Assembly: GCF_000001735.4 (NCBI RefSeq)
Contig: NC_003076.8
Span: 2,356,001-2,420,000 of the forward strand
Reading direction: 5' to 3'
Source of the DNA: Arabidopsis thaliana
Taxonomy: Eukaryota; Streptophyta; Magnoliopsida; Brassicales; Brassicaceae
Length of the DNA stretch: 64,000 bases
Below are positions 48,346 to 58,846 of the stretch, one piece after another. Position 1 is the first letter of the stretch. Each line of letters opens with the position of its first letter. The position numbers and the translations under genes were made by a program. Below the pieces are notes generated by a model. It was not told the DNA's origin, made no database searches, and was given only the letters and a program-made list of their open reading frames with translations.

Positions 48346-48651
48346 GGTGTGCAACCGGCGCAAATGAATGCAGAGGCTCCAATTTTTTTTATTTAATTCT
48401 CTGCTAATTTGAGGGTCCAAATCTTTCAAAAATTTCTAGACACAGAACGATGGCTGGGATTGAATATTAGGTTTTATCTGGGAAAAAAAAAGATGACTAT
48501 GTGAAACTGTCACGTTAGCTACGGCACTGCACGGATCGATACGCACAAAACATGACTTAAAGAAGAAAAGAAATTTGGGCCAATTTTCCATTTTAAAAAA
48601 GCTTATTATTTCCAACAAAAAGGCCATTATTAGCCACATCACTGAACGGAT
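48346..48651. other. Unexplained insert between the eighth GRP gene and its old 3' flank
   Basis: This stretch has no counterpart in the other GRP genes. Its right part contains two related phrases, ttagctacggcactgcacgg (about 48517) and ttagccacatcactgaacgg (about 48629). Confidence 0.4.
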
Positions 48652-49481
48652 CTACTTTTTCTTTGAGCCGGCCTTACCCGCCTTACCCGTAGGTGCGGGT
48701 GCGGGTGTACCTGCACCAGCACCAGGACCAGCACCAGCACTAGCTGCACCAAGACCAGGAACAGCAGCAGCAGCAGCACCCGCAGCAGCAGCAGCACCAG
48801 CACCAGCAGCAGCAGCACCAGCACCAGCACCAGCAGCTTCGGGTGTACTTCCACCTGCGGTACTTCCACCGCCAGACTGATCTCCAAACTTTCCAGTAAA
48901 GGATCTTCCTCCCCAATTTGCTGTCCAAGTTCCTCCATAACTAAAATTTGGCGTAGCTTGGGGTGACGATTTTCCTCCCCAAGACCCTTTAAAAGTTCCT
49001 TCATAATTAATCTTTGGCGTTAAACTGAACTGGGCAAACATAGTTGGTGGAGCTCCTATTGCAGGTATATTGTTCTTCGACTTTACTCCCATGCCGCGCC
49101 TACATCACACATACACAATAACACAAGTGTGTGTGTTTGTATATATGTCATAGTTTCATTAAATTAAATTAGAAAAAAAAACATTGTACCATATGAATAT
49201 TTCAATAAAATTTGTTTGATTTACTAAATCAGCAACCTGATGAGAGCAATGGCCGTAGCTCCAAGGGCGCCACCGGTCGTAAACCCTGTGGTTAAGAGAG
49301 TAATGGCTATCGTGGCTGGTACGAGAATCGGGCTGAATATGATGAAAAGCGGTGTGGTTACGGTTAATCCGACGGCTGTACCAGCGAGTGTTAGACCCGA
49401 GAACACGAAGAAGACTATAGAGGCCACGACAGCGATAACAACCTTATAAACCTCCAACAAGAAGATAAGAAAAGAAAACAT
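48652..49481 (-). CDS. Oleosin-type glycine-rich protein, detached eighth copy
   Basis: Exon 1 starts [13 protein letters not shown] at 49481 and encodes the hairpin with knot [12 protein letters not shown]. Exon 2 (48652-49099) opens [15 protein letters not shown] and contains [16 protein letters not shown] units and an AGAGAAAAG-rich array, ending GKAGSKKK. At the ancestral donor (49225/49224) the last codon has changed from aag to tag, so canonical splicing would create a stop. A donor 12 nt upstream (ag|gttgct, exon end 49237) restores the frame and gives 230 residues, the length I recall for AT5G07600. The gene is separated from the main cluster by the ERF and WD40 genes. Confidence 0.8.
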
Positions 49482-49575
49482 GTTGTGATAAATGTTAAAT
49501 TTCTATGACTGATGAGATTTGTTTTGATGTAATTCTTCAGCTCATACTTTGTTTTTGGATGGTTACGTTGTTTGG

Positions 49576-49630
49576 GGTCTACATGCAAAACGATGGGAGT
49601 CGATAGAGTCATAGAGATCTACGTCACGTT
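49576..49630 (-). promoter_or_regulatory. Shared oleosin-GRP promoter block (short form)
   Basis: Reads tctacatgcaaaacgatggg, then gagatctacgtcacgtta. It retains the cluster promoter although the gene lies 8 kb away. Confidence 0.65.
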
Positions 49631-50067
49631 ACATTTTCTTTTTTTGGGGGTTGTCATGTTTTTTGGACCTTTTTTCTTTCTTGTTCTTGTAAAGAGTTCA
49701 AAAATTAACTGTCGTGTTGTTCACGTTTGTGGTTGGAACATCCTAAACATGTAACTTATCCTTGATCCTCTACAGGTCTATAGCAGTTTCGAGATAACAA
49801 TATTTAAAAAACTTTAAGTTTCAGAAGAATACAGAGTTTATAAGCTAAGATTTGTATTAGACACGACTCAAAATTCAGAAGTGAGAACAGGTCAATGTCA
49901 ACGAAACTCAAAGAATAATTGATAAGCAAAGCTTCCTCCACAATCTTCTTGACCAAAAAAACATAACTCATCACATCCTTACCTCTCTATATAATCCAAC
50001 ACCAGAGTCTCTCTTCTTCCTCACTCCAATAAACCCTAAACAAGTTTCTTTTTAAACCACTCCAGCG
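49631..50067. other. F-box gene promoter region
   Basis: It contains a TATA box (ctatataat at 49988-49996), about 75 bp upstream of the F-box start codon, and the upstream flank of the oleosin gene on the other strand. Confidence 0.5.
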
Positions 50068-51330
50068 ATGTCCTCTTGTTCAAGAACAAGAACAAAAGCT
50101 CCAAGATCGGCCAGAAGCCGTAGAAATGGTGGTTTCTCTTCTTCATCGGCTACAATTGTGGCAGATATCGATGATGTCTTGATTCAAATCCTCTCTTTTC
50201 TTCCAATCAAAACTCTTTTAAGATTCAAACGCGTATCCAAACGCTGGCTTTCGCTCATTACAAACCCTGTTTTCTCAAACCGTGTCATCAAGTCCAACCA
50301 CCCCTTACCCATCTCTGGCTTTTTCTTACACTCACCAAGAGAGATCAAGTATAGCTTTGTCTCTCTTGATGATGACGCAACCAACCAACGGATTTCATCA
50401 TCATTACCACTTTGGTTTACTGATCATCAAACAGATATGATCATAATGCAATCAACCAATGGACTTCTCCTCTGCAAATGTTCTTGTGCTTCTTCTAACC
50501 ATTTCAACACAAATTACTATGTTTATAATCCGACGACAAAACAGTACACTCTTCTCCATCAGATCGCCGGTCACATCGCACTCTCATTAGCCTTTGATCC
50601 TTCAAGATCTCCTCACTATAAAGTCTTTTGCCTCAGAGGAAGAAGCAACAACTCTTTTTCTTCTGCCTCTGACTCTGAACTTTACCACATAGAGGTTTAT
50701 TCCTCTAATGAAGGACTTTGGAGAAGAGTTGTTCCAGTTCCAACCTCTCCTTCAACCTTTATAGAGTTCAGCTACTCAGTCTTCTGGAATGGCGCGGTTA
50801 ACTGGTACGGTTTCAGCTCTAGAGATTGCCTCTCTTTCGATATCAATACACAGGAAATCAAGATTCTTCCACTCCCTGATCATGAACATGAAGACGAACC
50901 GCTACCTGATCCCAGGATACTGATGTTTCTGGATGAATCCCAGGGAAATCTTTACTATATTGAGGTAAATAATCAGAGCTCTTCAAATTTACGGGTTTAC
51001 GAAATGGAAAGCAACAGCTCAAGCTGGTCCGTGAAGTATAATGTTGATTTAGAGCCTCTTGCAGCCGCTTTCCCCGAGATGATCAGAACCGAATACTATA
51101 CCGATAGGCGGATTTACGCGTTCTCTGTCATCGGTTTTGTAAAGGAAGAGACAGATGCAGCATCATACATTTTGCTCCACATTCCAAACCAAGCTGTAAA
51201 GTACAACTTCATAGACAAGACTTTCAAGAAACTTTGTGATTTCAAGTCATTGGTCAATGATGCTCCTGAGGATCATTTTTACAGATTCCAAAGAACTTTC
51301 CAGTTCATCAAGTCTCTTGCTAATGTCTAA
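50068..51330 (+). CDS. F-box protein with FBA-type associated domain
   Basis: An intronless 420-residue F-box protein. Such proteins recruit substrates to SCF ubiquitin ligases through SKP1/ASK. The N-terminus is Ser/Arg-rich. The F-box (about residues 33-75) reads DDVLIQILSFLPIKTLLRFKRVSKRWLSLI, with the conserved Leu-Pro and Arg-x-Val-x-Lys-x-Trp features. The C-terminal associated domain has the NGLLLCKC and YVYNPTTKQYTLL signature of plant FBA proteins, then FDPSRSPHYKVFCL and further beta-propeller-like segments. The start is the first ATG after a TATA box with a short leader. I recognise it as AT5G07610; its substrate is unknown. Confidence 0.94.
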   Translation: MSSCSRTRTKAPRSARSRRNGGFSSSSATIVADIDDVLIQILSFLPIKTLLRFKRVSKRWLSLITNPVFSNRVIKSNHPLPISGFFLHSPREIKYSFVSLDDDATNQRISSSLPLWFTDHQTDMIIMQSTNGLLLCKCSCASSNHFNTNYYVYNPTTKQYTLLHQIAGHIALSLAFDPSRSPHYKVFCLRGRSNNSFSSASDSELYHIEVYSSNEGLWRRVVPVPTSPSTFIEFSYSVFWNGAVNWYGFSSRDCLSFDINTQEIKILPLPDHEHEDEPLPDPRILMFLDESQGNLYYIEVNNQSSSNLRVYEMESNSSSWSVKYNVDLEPLAAAFPEMIRTEYYTDRRIYAFSVIGFVKEETDAASYILLHIPNQAVKYNFIDKTFKKLCDFKSLVNDAPEDHFYRFQRTFQFIKSLANV

Positions 51331-51400
51331 ATAGTAGTTTATCTTTCTCTGTAAAATCCATCCCTATGTAGAAGCTTTTATTCAAAAGATGATACCTCTT

Positions 51401-53066
51401 CTAAAATTTCCCAATCTCTTCAAGTTTCCTCAAGACTTGTTTGACGTTTGGCCTAAGAGAAGGCGAAGGAGAGCAACAAGACATTGCAAGCTGAAAATAC
51501 TTGAGGACACATTCTTCACTTAGATTATCATCACTTCCGAGAATCTCAGGACGGTATAAATCAGACAACCTATGATCAAGAACAGCATTCCTCATAAAAT
51601 CAGGAAGATAGAACTCATCATCGCCAGTTGCATTCTCGTTTATCGGTTCTTTACCAGAGACTAGCTCAAGCATGATCACACCAAGACTATACACATCACT
51701 CTCTTTGCTCACGTCCTTCATCTTTATTAACTCAGGAGCTTTGTATCCCTCAGCTGCAGAAACATCAAGAATCTCTTGTCCTGCAGACAGGTTCAAGAGC
51801 AAATGTAAACCGAAATCAGAGATTCTAGGTTCGAAACTCGAACTGAGAAGAACGTTCTTGGACTTCAGATTGCCATGGACGATTGGTTTTTGCATTCCTG
51901 TATGAAGATGATCAAGGGCTTTCGATATTCCAATTGTGATTCTTAAAATATTGATCCATTTTCTTGATTCATCATCTCCACCTGTCAAAACAAAACAAGA
52001 ATGTAATTTTCTTATTAGTCTAGATATTTGCTGAGATTGATGTTCTTAGTGTCAAATTTTGTTCTTACTACACTAAAGAAGTGGAAAATGACAGAAAATA
52101 AAACAAAAATAGTACCGACAAAAGACAAAGATGATCTCATACCTTATATTTTGAAAAGCTTGAAGAAAATAATATTTAAGACAAATAATGAAACACTGAA
52201 TTAAATGATCCAGCTAATGTGCTTAATTCCAGCTGTGTGGTTCTCTTTTGGATAATCTTAACACATTGTTAATCTTACATAGTATTTTTAATTTATATCT
52301 TTATGAATATATATGTATGTATGTACATATGATATCATCATCATGGGAATGGTAAATTATCCAGGAAGATTCTAAGAAACTATATATGTATGTATAGAAT
52401 CTTCCCGGGAAAACCCATGAAACAAGTAACCACGAGATTCCATGGGGTTAAAAGGAAAAAAAGAAAAAAAGTTAACATTCTTTGCTTTCTGTCGGAAAAA
52501 AGAAAAAGTTTGGTCCTTTTTAAAACTTTTTTATCAAGAAAGTAGAAAAGAAAACAGAGAGACTTACTTCTGATGAAGTCGGAAAGATTCCCGGAACCGA
52601 AGAAAGGATGAACCATAAGCTTCTCTCCTCTGTTTCCAGCGTAGAAACCTAACAGAGGAACCAAATTCTCATGTCGAACAAACCCAAGTGTTTCGATGAT
52701 GCCATTAAACTCTTTAGAATCCGATCTCACTGTACACACCGGTCTAAGAAACCTAAGAACCCTAATCTTGCCGCTTCTTTGTAAAGACGCTTTGTATAGA
52801 GTACCATAGCTTGATTTTCCGATGACTTCTCCGGGAGCATCGAGGATATCGCAGATCGTGAGATCTTCTCCGCCTTGAAAGATTACGAGTTCCTCTGTTT
52901 CCGAGGAGAAGCCTTGTTTGTTGTGGTCTAGTGATTCGACGTCGTATTGATCTGATTCAGTAGATGATGATTCTTTTCTTCTAAGGAAGATGATAAAGAA
53001 GATTACTATCAAGAATGCTGATAAAGATACTCCTAGTAACAATGTTAGAAGTAGAGATTTTCTCAT
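51401..53066 (-). CDS. Receptor-like pseudokinase
   Basis: Two minus-strand exons (52568-53066, 51401-51981) join inside a Ser codon, giving 359 residues. An N-terminal transmembrane segment (about residues 5-28, LLLGVSLSAFLIVIFFIIF) is followed by a basic stop-transfer RRK and a kinase domain (about 80-359) with almost no ectodomain. The glycine loop is weak (GKSSYGTLYKA). The VAIK lysine is replaced (IRVLRFLRP, no Lys in place). The catalytic loop reads HGNLKSKNVLL instead of HRD, while the DFG motif is kept (ISDFGLHLLL). These losses mark it as a probable pseudokinase, like TMKL1-type and other LRR-kinase-derived short forms. It is convergent with the F-box gene, 70 bp apart. Confidence 0.9.
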
Positions 53067-53191
53067 CTCTGAAACACTTTTTTAGGTGAGAGATTTTTTG
53101 GAAGATTTATGATTATGAGTATTGTGAGGTTTGCAGGGAAAAAAATTACAGAGAAAGAGAGAAAGATTGATAGAGACGGGAGATGAAGTTG

Positions 53192-53199
53192 ATATATAA
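53192..53199 (-). promoter_or_regulatory. TATA box of the pseudokinase gene
   Basis: tatatatc-type motif on the minus strand, about 130 bp upstream of the start codon. Confidence 0.45.
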
Positions 53200-54800
53200 G
53201 TTCAGAGGACAGATCTAAGAATATCTTTTTTATTTTATTTCCTTGTATCAATGTTGACTTTATGATTTCTTGGCCTTGTAAGGGTATGTGTATATTTGTA
53301 TTTACATATATATGCAAATTTACTTTCCTCTTATGTTCTCAACCAATTATGATGACCTAATAATTCCAAATTGTATTTTCGTTACACGTCGACCTATATG
53401 TACTTATTTTCTCTCTAGGGTTGATGTTTTTCAGTTTCACACATGCTTGTATACTCCGTATAAAAGAGTTTTTGGAAAATAATATCTCGAGTAGAACGTT
53501 TTAGTTTCTTTCAAGGTAAAAATATTAATGAGCGACCGTGGTAATTAATTGTAATGATCTCAAGAAAAAATGAAGAACGTTGGAAGTGGTGATGATAATT
53601 AAATGTTGGGTTTGACTAGTGATGGTAGTTGAAGTGCGTGGGGTACATATTTAGATCCTTGATTGGATGTTTTATCCGGCAAGTTAGGGTCAGACTGGTG
53701 GAGAGGAAATAAATTGAAGGCAAGTACATACAACTCCTAACTTGAGAATGAAATAAATTGAGAAGAAAAAAGGATAGAGGAATACTTTTCTCTCTTTTGT
53801 TGAGGAACCTTTCTTCTACTAATACCAATTTTTTCTGTTTTTCAAGCTGAAATTGTTTTGGAATAAGTATGATTGTGTTTAGAGAAAAGACTGAAAATAA
53901 TGATTGTTGAGAAGTGAAAATCGACATCACGATTAATCTATTGTTAGCTGTAAGCTTTGTCTCTACTCCTTAATTAGACAGTTGACACAGATGATGAAAT
54001 TCACTTTATTCAACGGCTCGAAATCACCCATTTTTGGTTCCACTATCCCATGTCATCATCATTTTAAATTGTTCACCACCAAATACGATTGTGAAAGCAT
54101 ACTCGTTCATAATCATAATAAATTGCACGATATATATTGGCTAGCCTTTTCTAAGTTTTCTCGTAACTAATTTATATGTAGCACTACAAAGTACTATAAA
54201 ACCATATGAGTTGAAAAAAAGAAACACATCACATGAGCCCACATATTAAGTTAGGAGTAGTTAATTAGCTCTAGATTGAGAAGATGGGAATATAGATTTT
54301 CTTTAGCATTACATTTTGAAGAAAAATCGGAAAAATATCATAGCAATATTTTACTAATATTGATTATTGAGTACATGGGTTCAAAATAATAAAAAAAAAA
54401 TGGATGAGGTTGGCATTAAATATTTATTGAAAATGAAACGTTGGCCGGCAGTTTCATTTTATGGCCCCAATGTGCCATGTAAGTACTATGTAGTTCATAC
54501 TCCTAATAAAAAAATGTAATTTGGACTCGAACAGCAAAAACATTTGATGATAGAAAAACGAATAAAACTGTAAATTGATAGAATTGGCTTGTTTTCTACT
54601 TGTATATGATGAACAATGAAGGCCAATATATTATTGTTATCACTGGTCGTATAAACTTAATTTAGTTCTTGCACGACATCTCTCATACTCTTGGCTCAAT
54701 AGATGGAATATATTTACACTTTATTTCAGGTGTGACAAGTATTACCAAACTTGTGTTTAATTTGGTTGACTGACTATGACGAGGTCTCTGACTCATTCAT
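53200..54800. other. Long AT-rich spacer
   Basis: I find no gene in this 1.6 kb. It contains a TA/TG-rich run near 53283-53320 and no recognised element. Confidence 0.45.
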
Positions 54801-54818
54801 TGCATTCAGTTTCAAGTT

Positions 54819-55070
54819 GTGACAAATGAATCTTTCTTTGCTTATCTACGTCTATTACTAAAACTGTGTTGTGTTTTGCAGCCTAAACTTTTAGTGGATG
54901 ATGATATTCAAGACCATGCTGGTAAAACGGTACGTACCATCACTAGAGTCCGTTGTAAATTTGACAAGGATTTTTCTGATGAATCTGATCTTAATATGTT
55001 GTGGAGTTATTATTGGTACGTGAGTGCAATGTTCCTTCATGTATACTTTGGCTTGTTGCAAGAACTTTAA
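54819..55070 (+). other. Possible exon fragment of unknown origin
   Basis: After a possible acceptor (gttttgcag, about 54882) the frame reads PKLLVDDDIQDHAGKTVRTI and continues to an acidic/aromatic stretch, then ggtacgtg, a possible donor near 55015. Codon use looks protein-like, but there is no recognisable domain and no partner exon. It could be a gene fragment captured or left behind upstream of the tRNA. Confidence 0.25.
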
Positions 55071-55147
55071 GTTTAGAAAAGGAAAAAAAATTCACAGGTC
55101 ATATTTGTAAGGGAATATAAATTAAAAACTCATAATAATATCAACGA

Positions 55148-55231
55148 GTCAGGTTGGCCGAGTGGTCTAAGGCGCCAGACTCAAGTTCTGGTCTTCGAGA
55201 GAGGGCGTGGGTTCAAATCCCACATCTGACA
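55148..55231 (+). tRNA. tRNA-Leu (CAA)
   Basis: The acceptor arms gtcaggt and atctgac pair, followed by discriminator A. The D-arm contains ggccgagtggtctaaggc. The anticodon arm ccaga-ctcaagt-tctgg has anticodon CAA at 55182-55184. A long variable arm and the T-arm gtgggttcaaatcccac follow. The 84 nt length and long variable arm are class II leucine. No intron is present. A T-rich pol III terminator follows at about 55235-55250. Confidence 0.96.
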
Positions 55232-55234
55232 TTC

Positions 55235-55250
55235 ATTTTTATTTTTCTTA
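55235..55250 (+). terminator. RNA polymerase III terminator
   Basis: catttttatttttctt directly after the tRNA, a run of T residues of the usual kind. Confidence 0.7.
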
Positions 55251-55433
55251 CCCATTTATAAAAAATCCCCAAATCAAAACCCTAAAAACCCAATTATTTT
55301 TTTTTGAATTTGTGATAAGATTGCTTAATGTTATTATCATGTTCTTTTTGGGATCAAAGTTACTTGGATTGGTGCTGCAATTGAATCGTCGTTAACCCAG
55401 CGAGGGACTTTGAGTTTTGCATCTCCAAACAAA

Positions 55434-57945
55434 ATGGCTACCAATAGTGACAACAACGTTAATCTCTCGCGCATTTTCAAGTTTTCACTAAGTTCGTCTT
55501 CATTCTGTGTTTCTTACTTTTTCTGAGAAGCTCTCTTTTGCATTAAGAGCTTCTAATTAGTGTGTTTTTCCTTGATTCTGGATTGAATTTTGGAATTTTA
55601 GGTAGGCAGTTTATATCAAGAAGCATCCCCTTCGTATTCAATTCCTGGATCGTCAGGCATCTCACCGAACGAGACTATGCGGTAATGAATCTTTGTTCAC
55701 CAGTTGAATGTTTATCTTGTTAGATTTTGCCAATGTATTTGCTTTAAGCTTGATGGAAAGGATTTATTATTTTGGTTGTTGCTGTCTTTGTATGCATTTC
55801 TTATGGTAAAGATTGTGTTTTTATGGACTCTTAGGTGACCGAGAAAACAGTTATAAAGTCATGTTTTATAAGTTTTAGCTAAATGCTTGATTTTAATCTC
55901 GATCTATCTTTTCTCATTGAAATGCAGCTCTACGCTATCCAGTTCCATCTTTTTGTTACTTGTGTCTTGTTTCTCAGCCGGGAGGGATTTCGGCGCGCTT
56001 GCTTGCGGGCTGGCACCAAACGGTATGCGTAATGCAGTTTGCGCTGATCCCGTTTGTATATTTGGTTTTTGACTGAGTTTTTGGTCAGTGATATTCCTCA
56101 ACTTCGTGCTTCAGTGATGGTCCTGAATCAGAGGAAAATGTGACTAGGATATTGAAAGTAGCATGGGTGACAGTTCCACTCGGGATAGCTATTACTATTG
56201 CAGCATGCATTTTTGTGTTATGGTGGCAGAACCTTAGTTACTCCGACCCATATGCACAGGCTATCTGGATTCACGGTATATTGTGGTCTTTTTTGTGCCT
56301 TTATCATAGTTCTTTAGCTTACAGCCTTGGAATTTGAAAGTTTCGGTTTTCGGTCATACTTGTGTCTGTAATCAACTCAAGGACTAACCTACTAACGTGG
56401 CAGGATTTGCATGTGTACTGGAGCTTATGGCTGAACCTTTGTATATCCTCTCTCAGACATTGCTGAAACTACAGTTGCGACTCATTGTTGAGACCGTAGC
56501 TACATTGGCACGGTGTGTAACTCTGTACTCTCTCCTAGTCATGCAAACCAACATGGTACAGTCCTTGTACTATTCCATCTTGTTTCAGGCAAAATAAAGC
56601 ATATATTATCGAACTTAAGGTTATCTTCAACATGTTCAGGAAAAAGTGATAATCTTCGCATTGTCACAAGTTGCATATGGAGGTTCCTTGTTTATTGGGT
56701 ACTGGGCCTATTTTCTCATCTGTGGTGTTTACAGAAGTTCGAATCTCTTTCCTTTCAGGTATGAGTTCTCTATCATTTGATCTCCTCGCCAGCATTGTTA
56801 ACTCTTAATATGCTCTAATTAATTCTATCATAAATATTAATGTTCAACAATTTTTGTGATGTCACAGACCTGGGAACTTCATGGATTTTGATAATGATCT
56901 CTCGAAGATGTGTAAGCTGTTTACTTTTCAGTCCTTCCGAAAGTTAATCCTTCAAGAAGGTGAAAAATTGGTCCTGGTATGGTTAGATACACCTTATAAC
57001 CAGGCTGTATATGGGATAGTCGACAAACTAGGCAAGTCTTTTTGGTGACAAAATGCAAATTATCTACGGGTACAAATGTTGCCTAGAAATGTTTCTTACA
57101 CAGTTCTTAAAACTCCAGGTAGTTTAGTTGTACGCATGGTGTTTCTCCCCTTTGAAGAAAGTTCATACACTATATTTGCCAGGTTCGCATCAGGTTCATT
57201 TCTCTCCTGAGTGTAGTTAAGTATGGAATAAATCTCAATTTTAGTGTTTCATGGTATTGGTTCAGAGATTTCTCCCAAGATATTTACTGTTCATTACCAT
57301 ATATGGTTTCTATCTGTGTGTCTCTCTCTGTTGACAGGTGATTATCAGGAAAGGAATAAGAAACTTGGAATTTACTTGACCGTGGCGTTGAAGCTTGTGA
57401 TATTAATAGGTATATTCCTATCTATTGCAGAGTCTCTAAAACCGAAATTACAGATCCCCAATTGTTTTTGTTCCTCAATGTAGATAAAGACTTCTTGACT
57501 CTTATCTTTGGAAATTTTCTGAATACGTGAAATTAGGTCTTATATTTATGGCATTTGGCCCGAGTTATTCGTACTCTCTCATCAGATTGTTGTATGGCGA
57601 AAAATGGAGCGATGGAGAAGCTTCCTTGGCCCTACAGTTTTATTGTCTCTACATCATTGTCCTAGCCATGAACGGTTAGTGATCATATCTGGATTAACTA
57701 ATTCTTATGGACTTGTCAAGCTTCTTCTTTTGGCGGTTACTATCTTCAATCTGTTACTTTGTCCATTATTTCGTCAGGGACCTCGGAAGCATTTTTACAT
57801 GCAGTTGGAACAAAGAATGAACTGGAGCGCTCAAACGACATGTTGCTTATATTTTCATTGATTTACGTCGCATTAAATATTCTACTGATAAGATCTGCCG
57901 GAGCAATAGGTTTAATCATGGCGAATTCCTTGAGTATCCTTCACC

Positions 57946-57979
<34 letters not shown>

Positions 57980-58523
57980 CTTCAACTAGAATCAGCTATT
58001 GTTCATCTCGTTTTTGTCTTCTTGACTTCTAAAAAACAAAGATATGATTTTTAGGATCATCTATTCAGGGAGATTCATCCAACGTTACTTCCAGGTATGC
58101 TTGATTAAACTATAGAATTATGTAACATCACCCATTTTTTCAACAACATTTGTATTGAACCTCCAAATTTGTCTGTAGGGCACTTCTTCATTCTCGTTCC
58201 GAAAATGCTTTCCTTTAGGTTGGCAAATTCTTATCCTTTCGAGCATAATCACTCTCATCTCAGAGAAAACCATCCTAGATCGTAAGAACTTTTGGGAAAC
58301 ATTTCCCCTCCATTTCGGCATCGGTGTCATCTGCTTCTGTCTTTCGGCCATTGTCATGTAAGTCTCCTCTCCTATGGCTACTACAATATCCATTTCAAAA
58401 AACTGACATTTAAGGTCTTGTTTCGGTTCTGAAAACTTGTGTGTTTTCGTTGGTAGATACCGGCGTGAGAGGGTGTTCATCAAAAGAATCAAACGTTTCA
58501 GGGATTACAATCACGACGACTGA
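55434..58523 (+). CDS. RFT1 family protein (N-glycosylation lipid-linked oligosaccharide translocation)
   Basis: RFT1 is an ER multi-pass membrane protein required for using Man5GlcNAc2-PP-dolichol in N-glycosylation. Fourteen exons (55434-55491, 55602-55681, 55928-56022, 56115-56275, 56404-56555, 56640-56758, 56868-57031, 57119-57193, 57338-57409, 57537-57674, 57778-57933, 58042-58094, 58179-58357, 58457-58523) join in frame to 522 residues. Hallmarks are [37 protein letters not shown] and [20 protein letters not shown], with about a dozen hydrophobic segments. The C-terminus is basic and ends NHDD. Intron 7 has a GC donor (ag|gcaagt). Intron 11 contains a TA microsatellite (about 57948-57979). 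I recognise it as AT5G07630. Confidence 0.93.
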
Positions 58524-58846
58524 AGAACCCGGTATATGCCCTGGTTAAAGTTCGGTTAAGGATTCGGTTTATAGTTTTGCTTAGAAAAGAATTTTAACGC
58601 TGAGACAGAGAAGCTTTTGTATTACCGAATCCACCTTTAGTGGGGAAAAACCCTCAGTTTTTATAGGAGTTATTTAACATGGTACTACTCTTCATTATTT
58701 TTGTTTTTGGTAATGGTTGAATCATTTCATGAATGAAAAGGTACAGCAAGATTGAAATATGTATAAAAACTTATTAGAAACAACTTGTCTTGCCGCACCG
58801 ATGATGATTCGGACCAAATCCTAAAACATTTTTTTATACATTCAAA
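58524..58846. other. Spacer between RFT1 and the RBR gene
   Basis: RFT1 3' region and the short promoter of the following gene. Nothing distinctive. Confidence 0.45.

Noticed and set aside
53063-53317. Frame upstream of the pseudokinase start
   Set aside because: It overlaps the TATA box and leader; composition is low-complexity Ile/Leu/Ser.
57945-57981. TA-rich microsatellite
   Set aside because: A simple repeat inside an RFT1 intron, without evident function.
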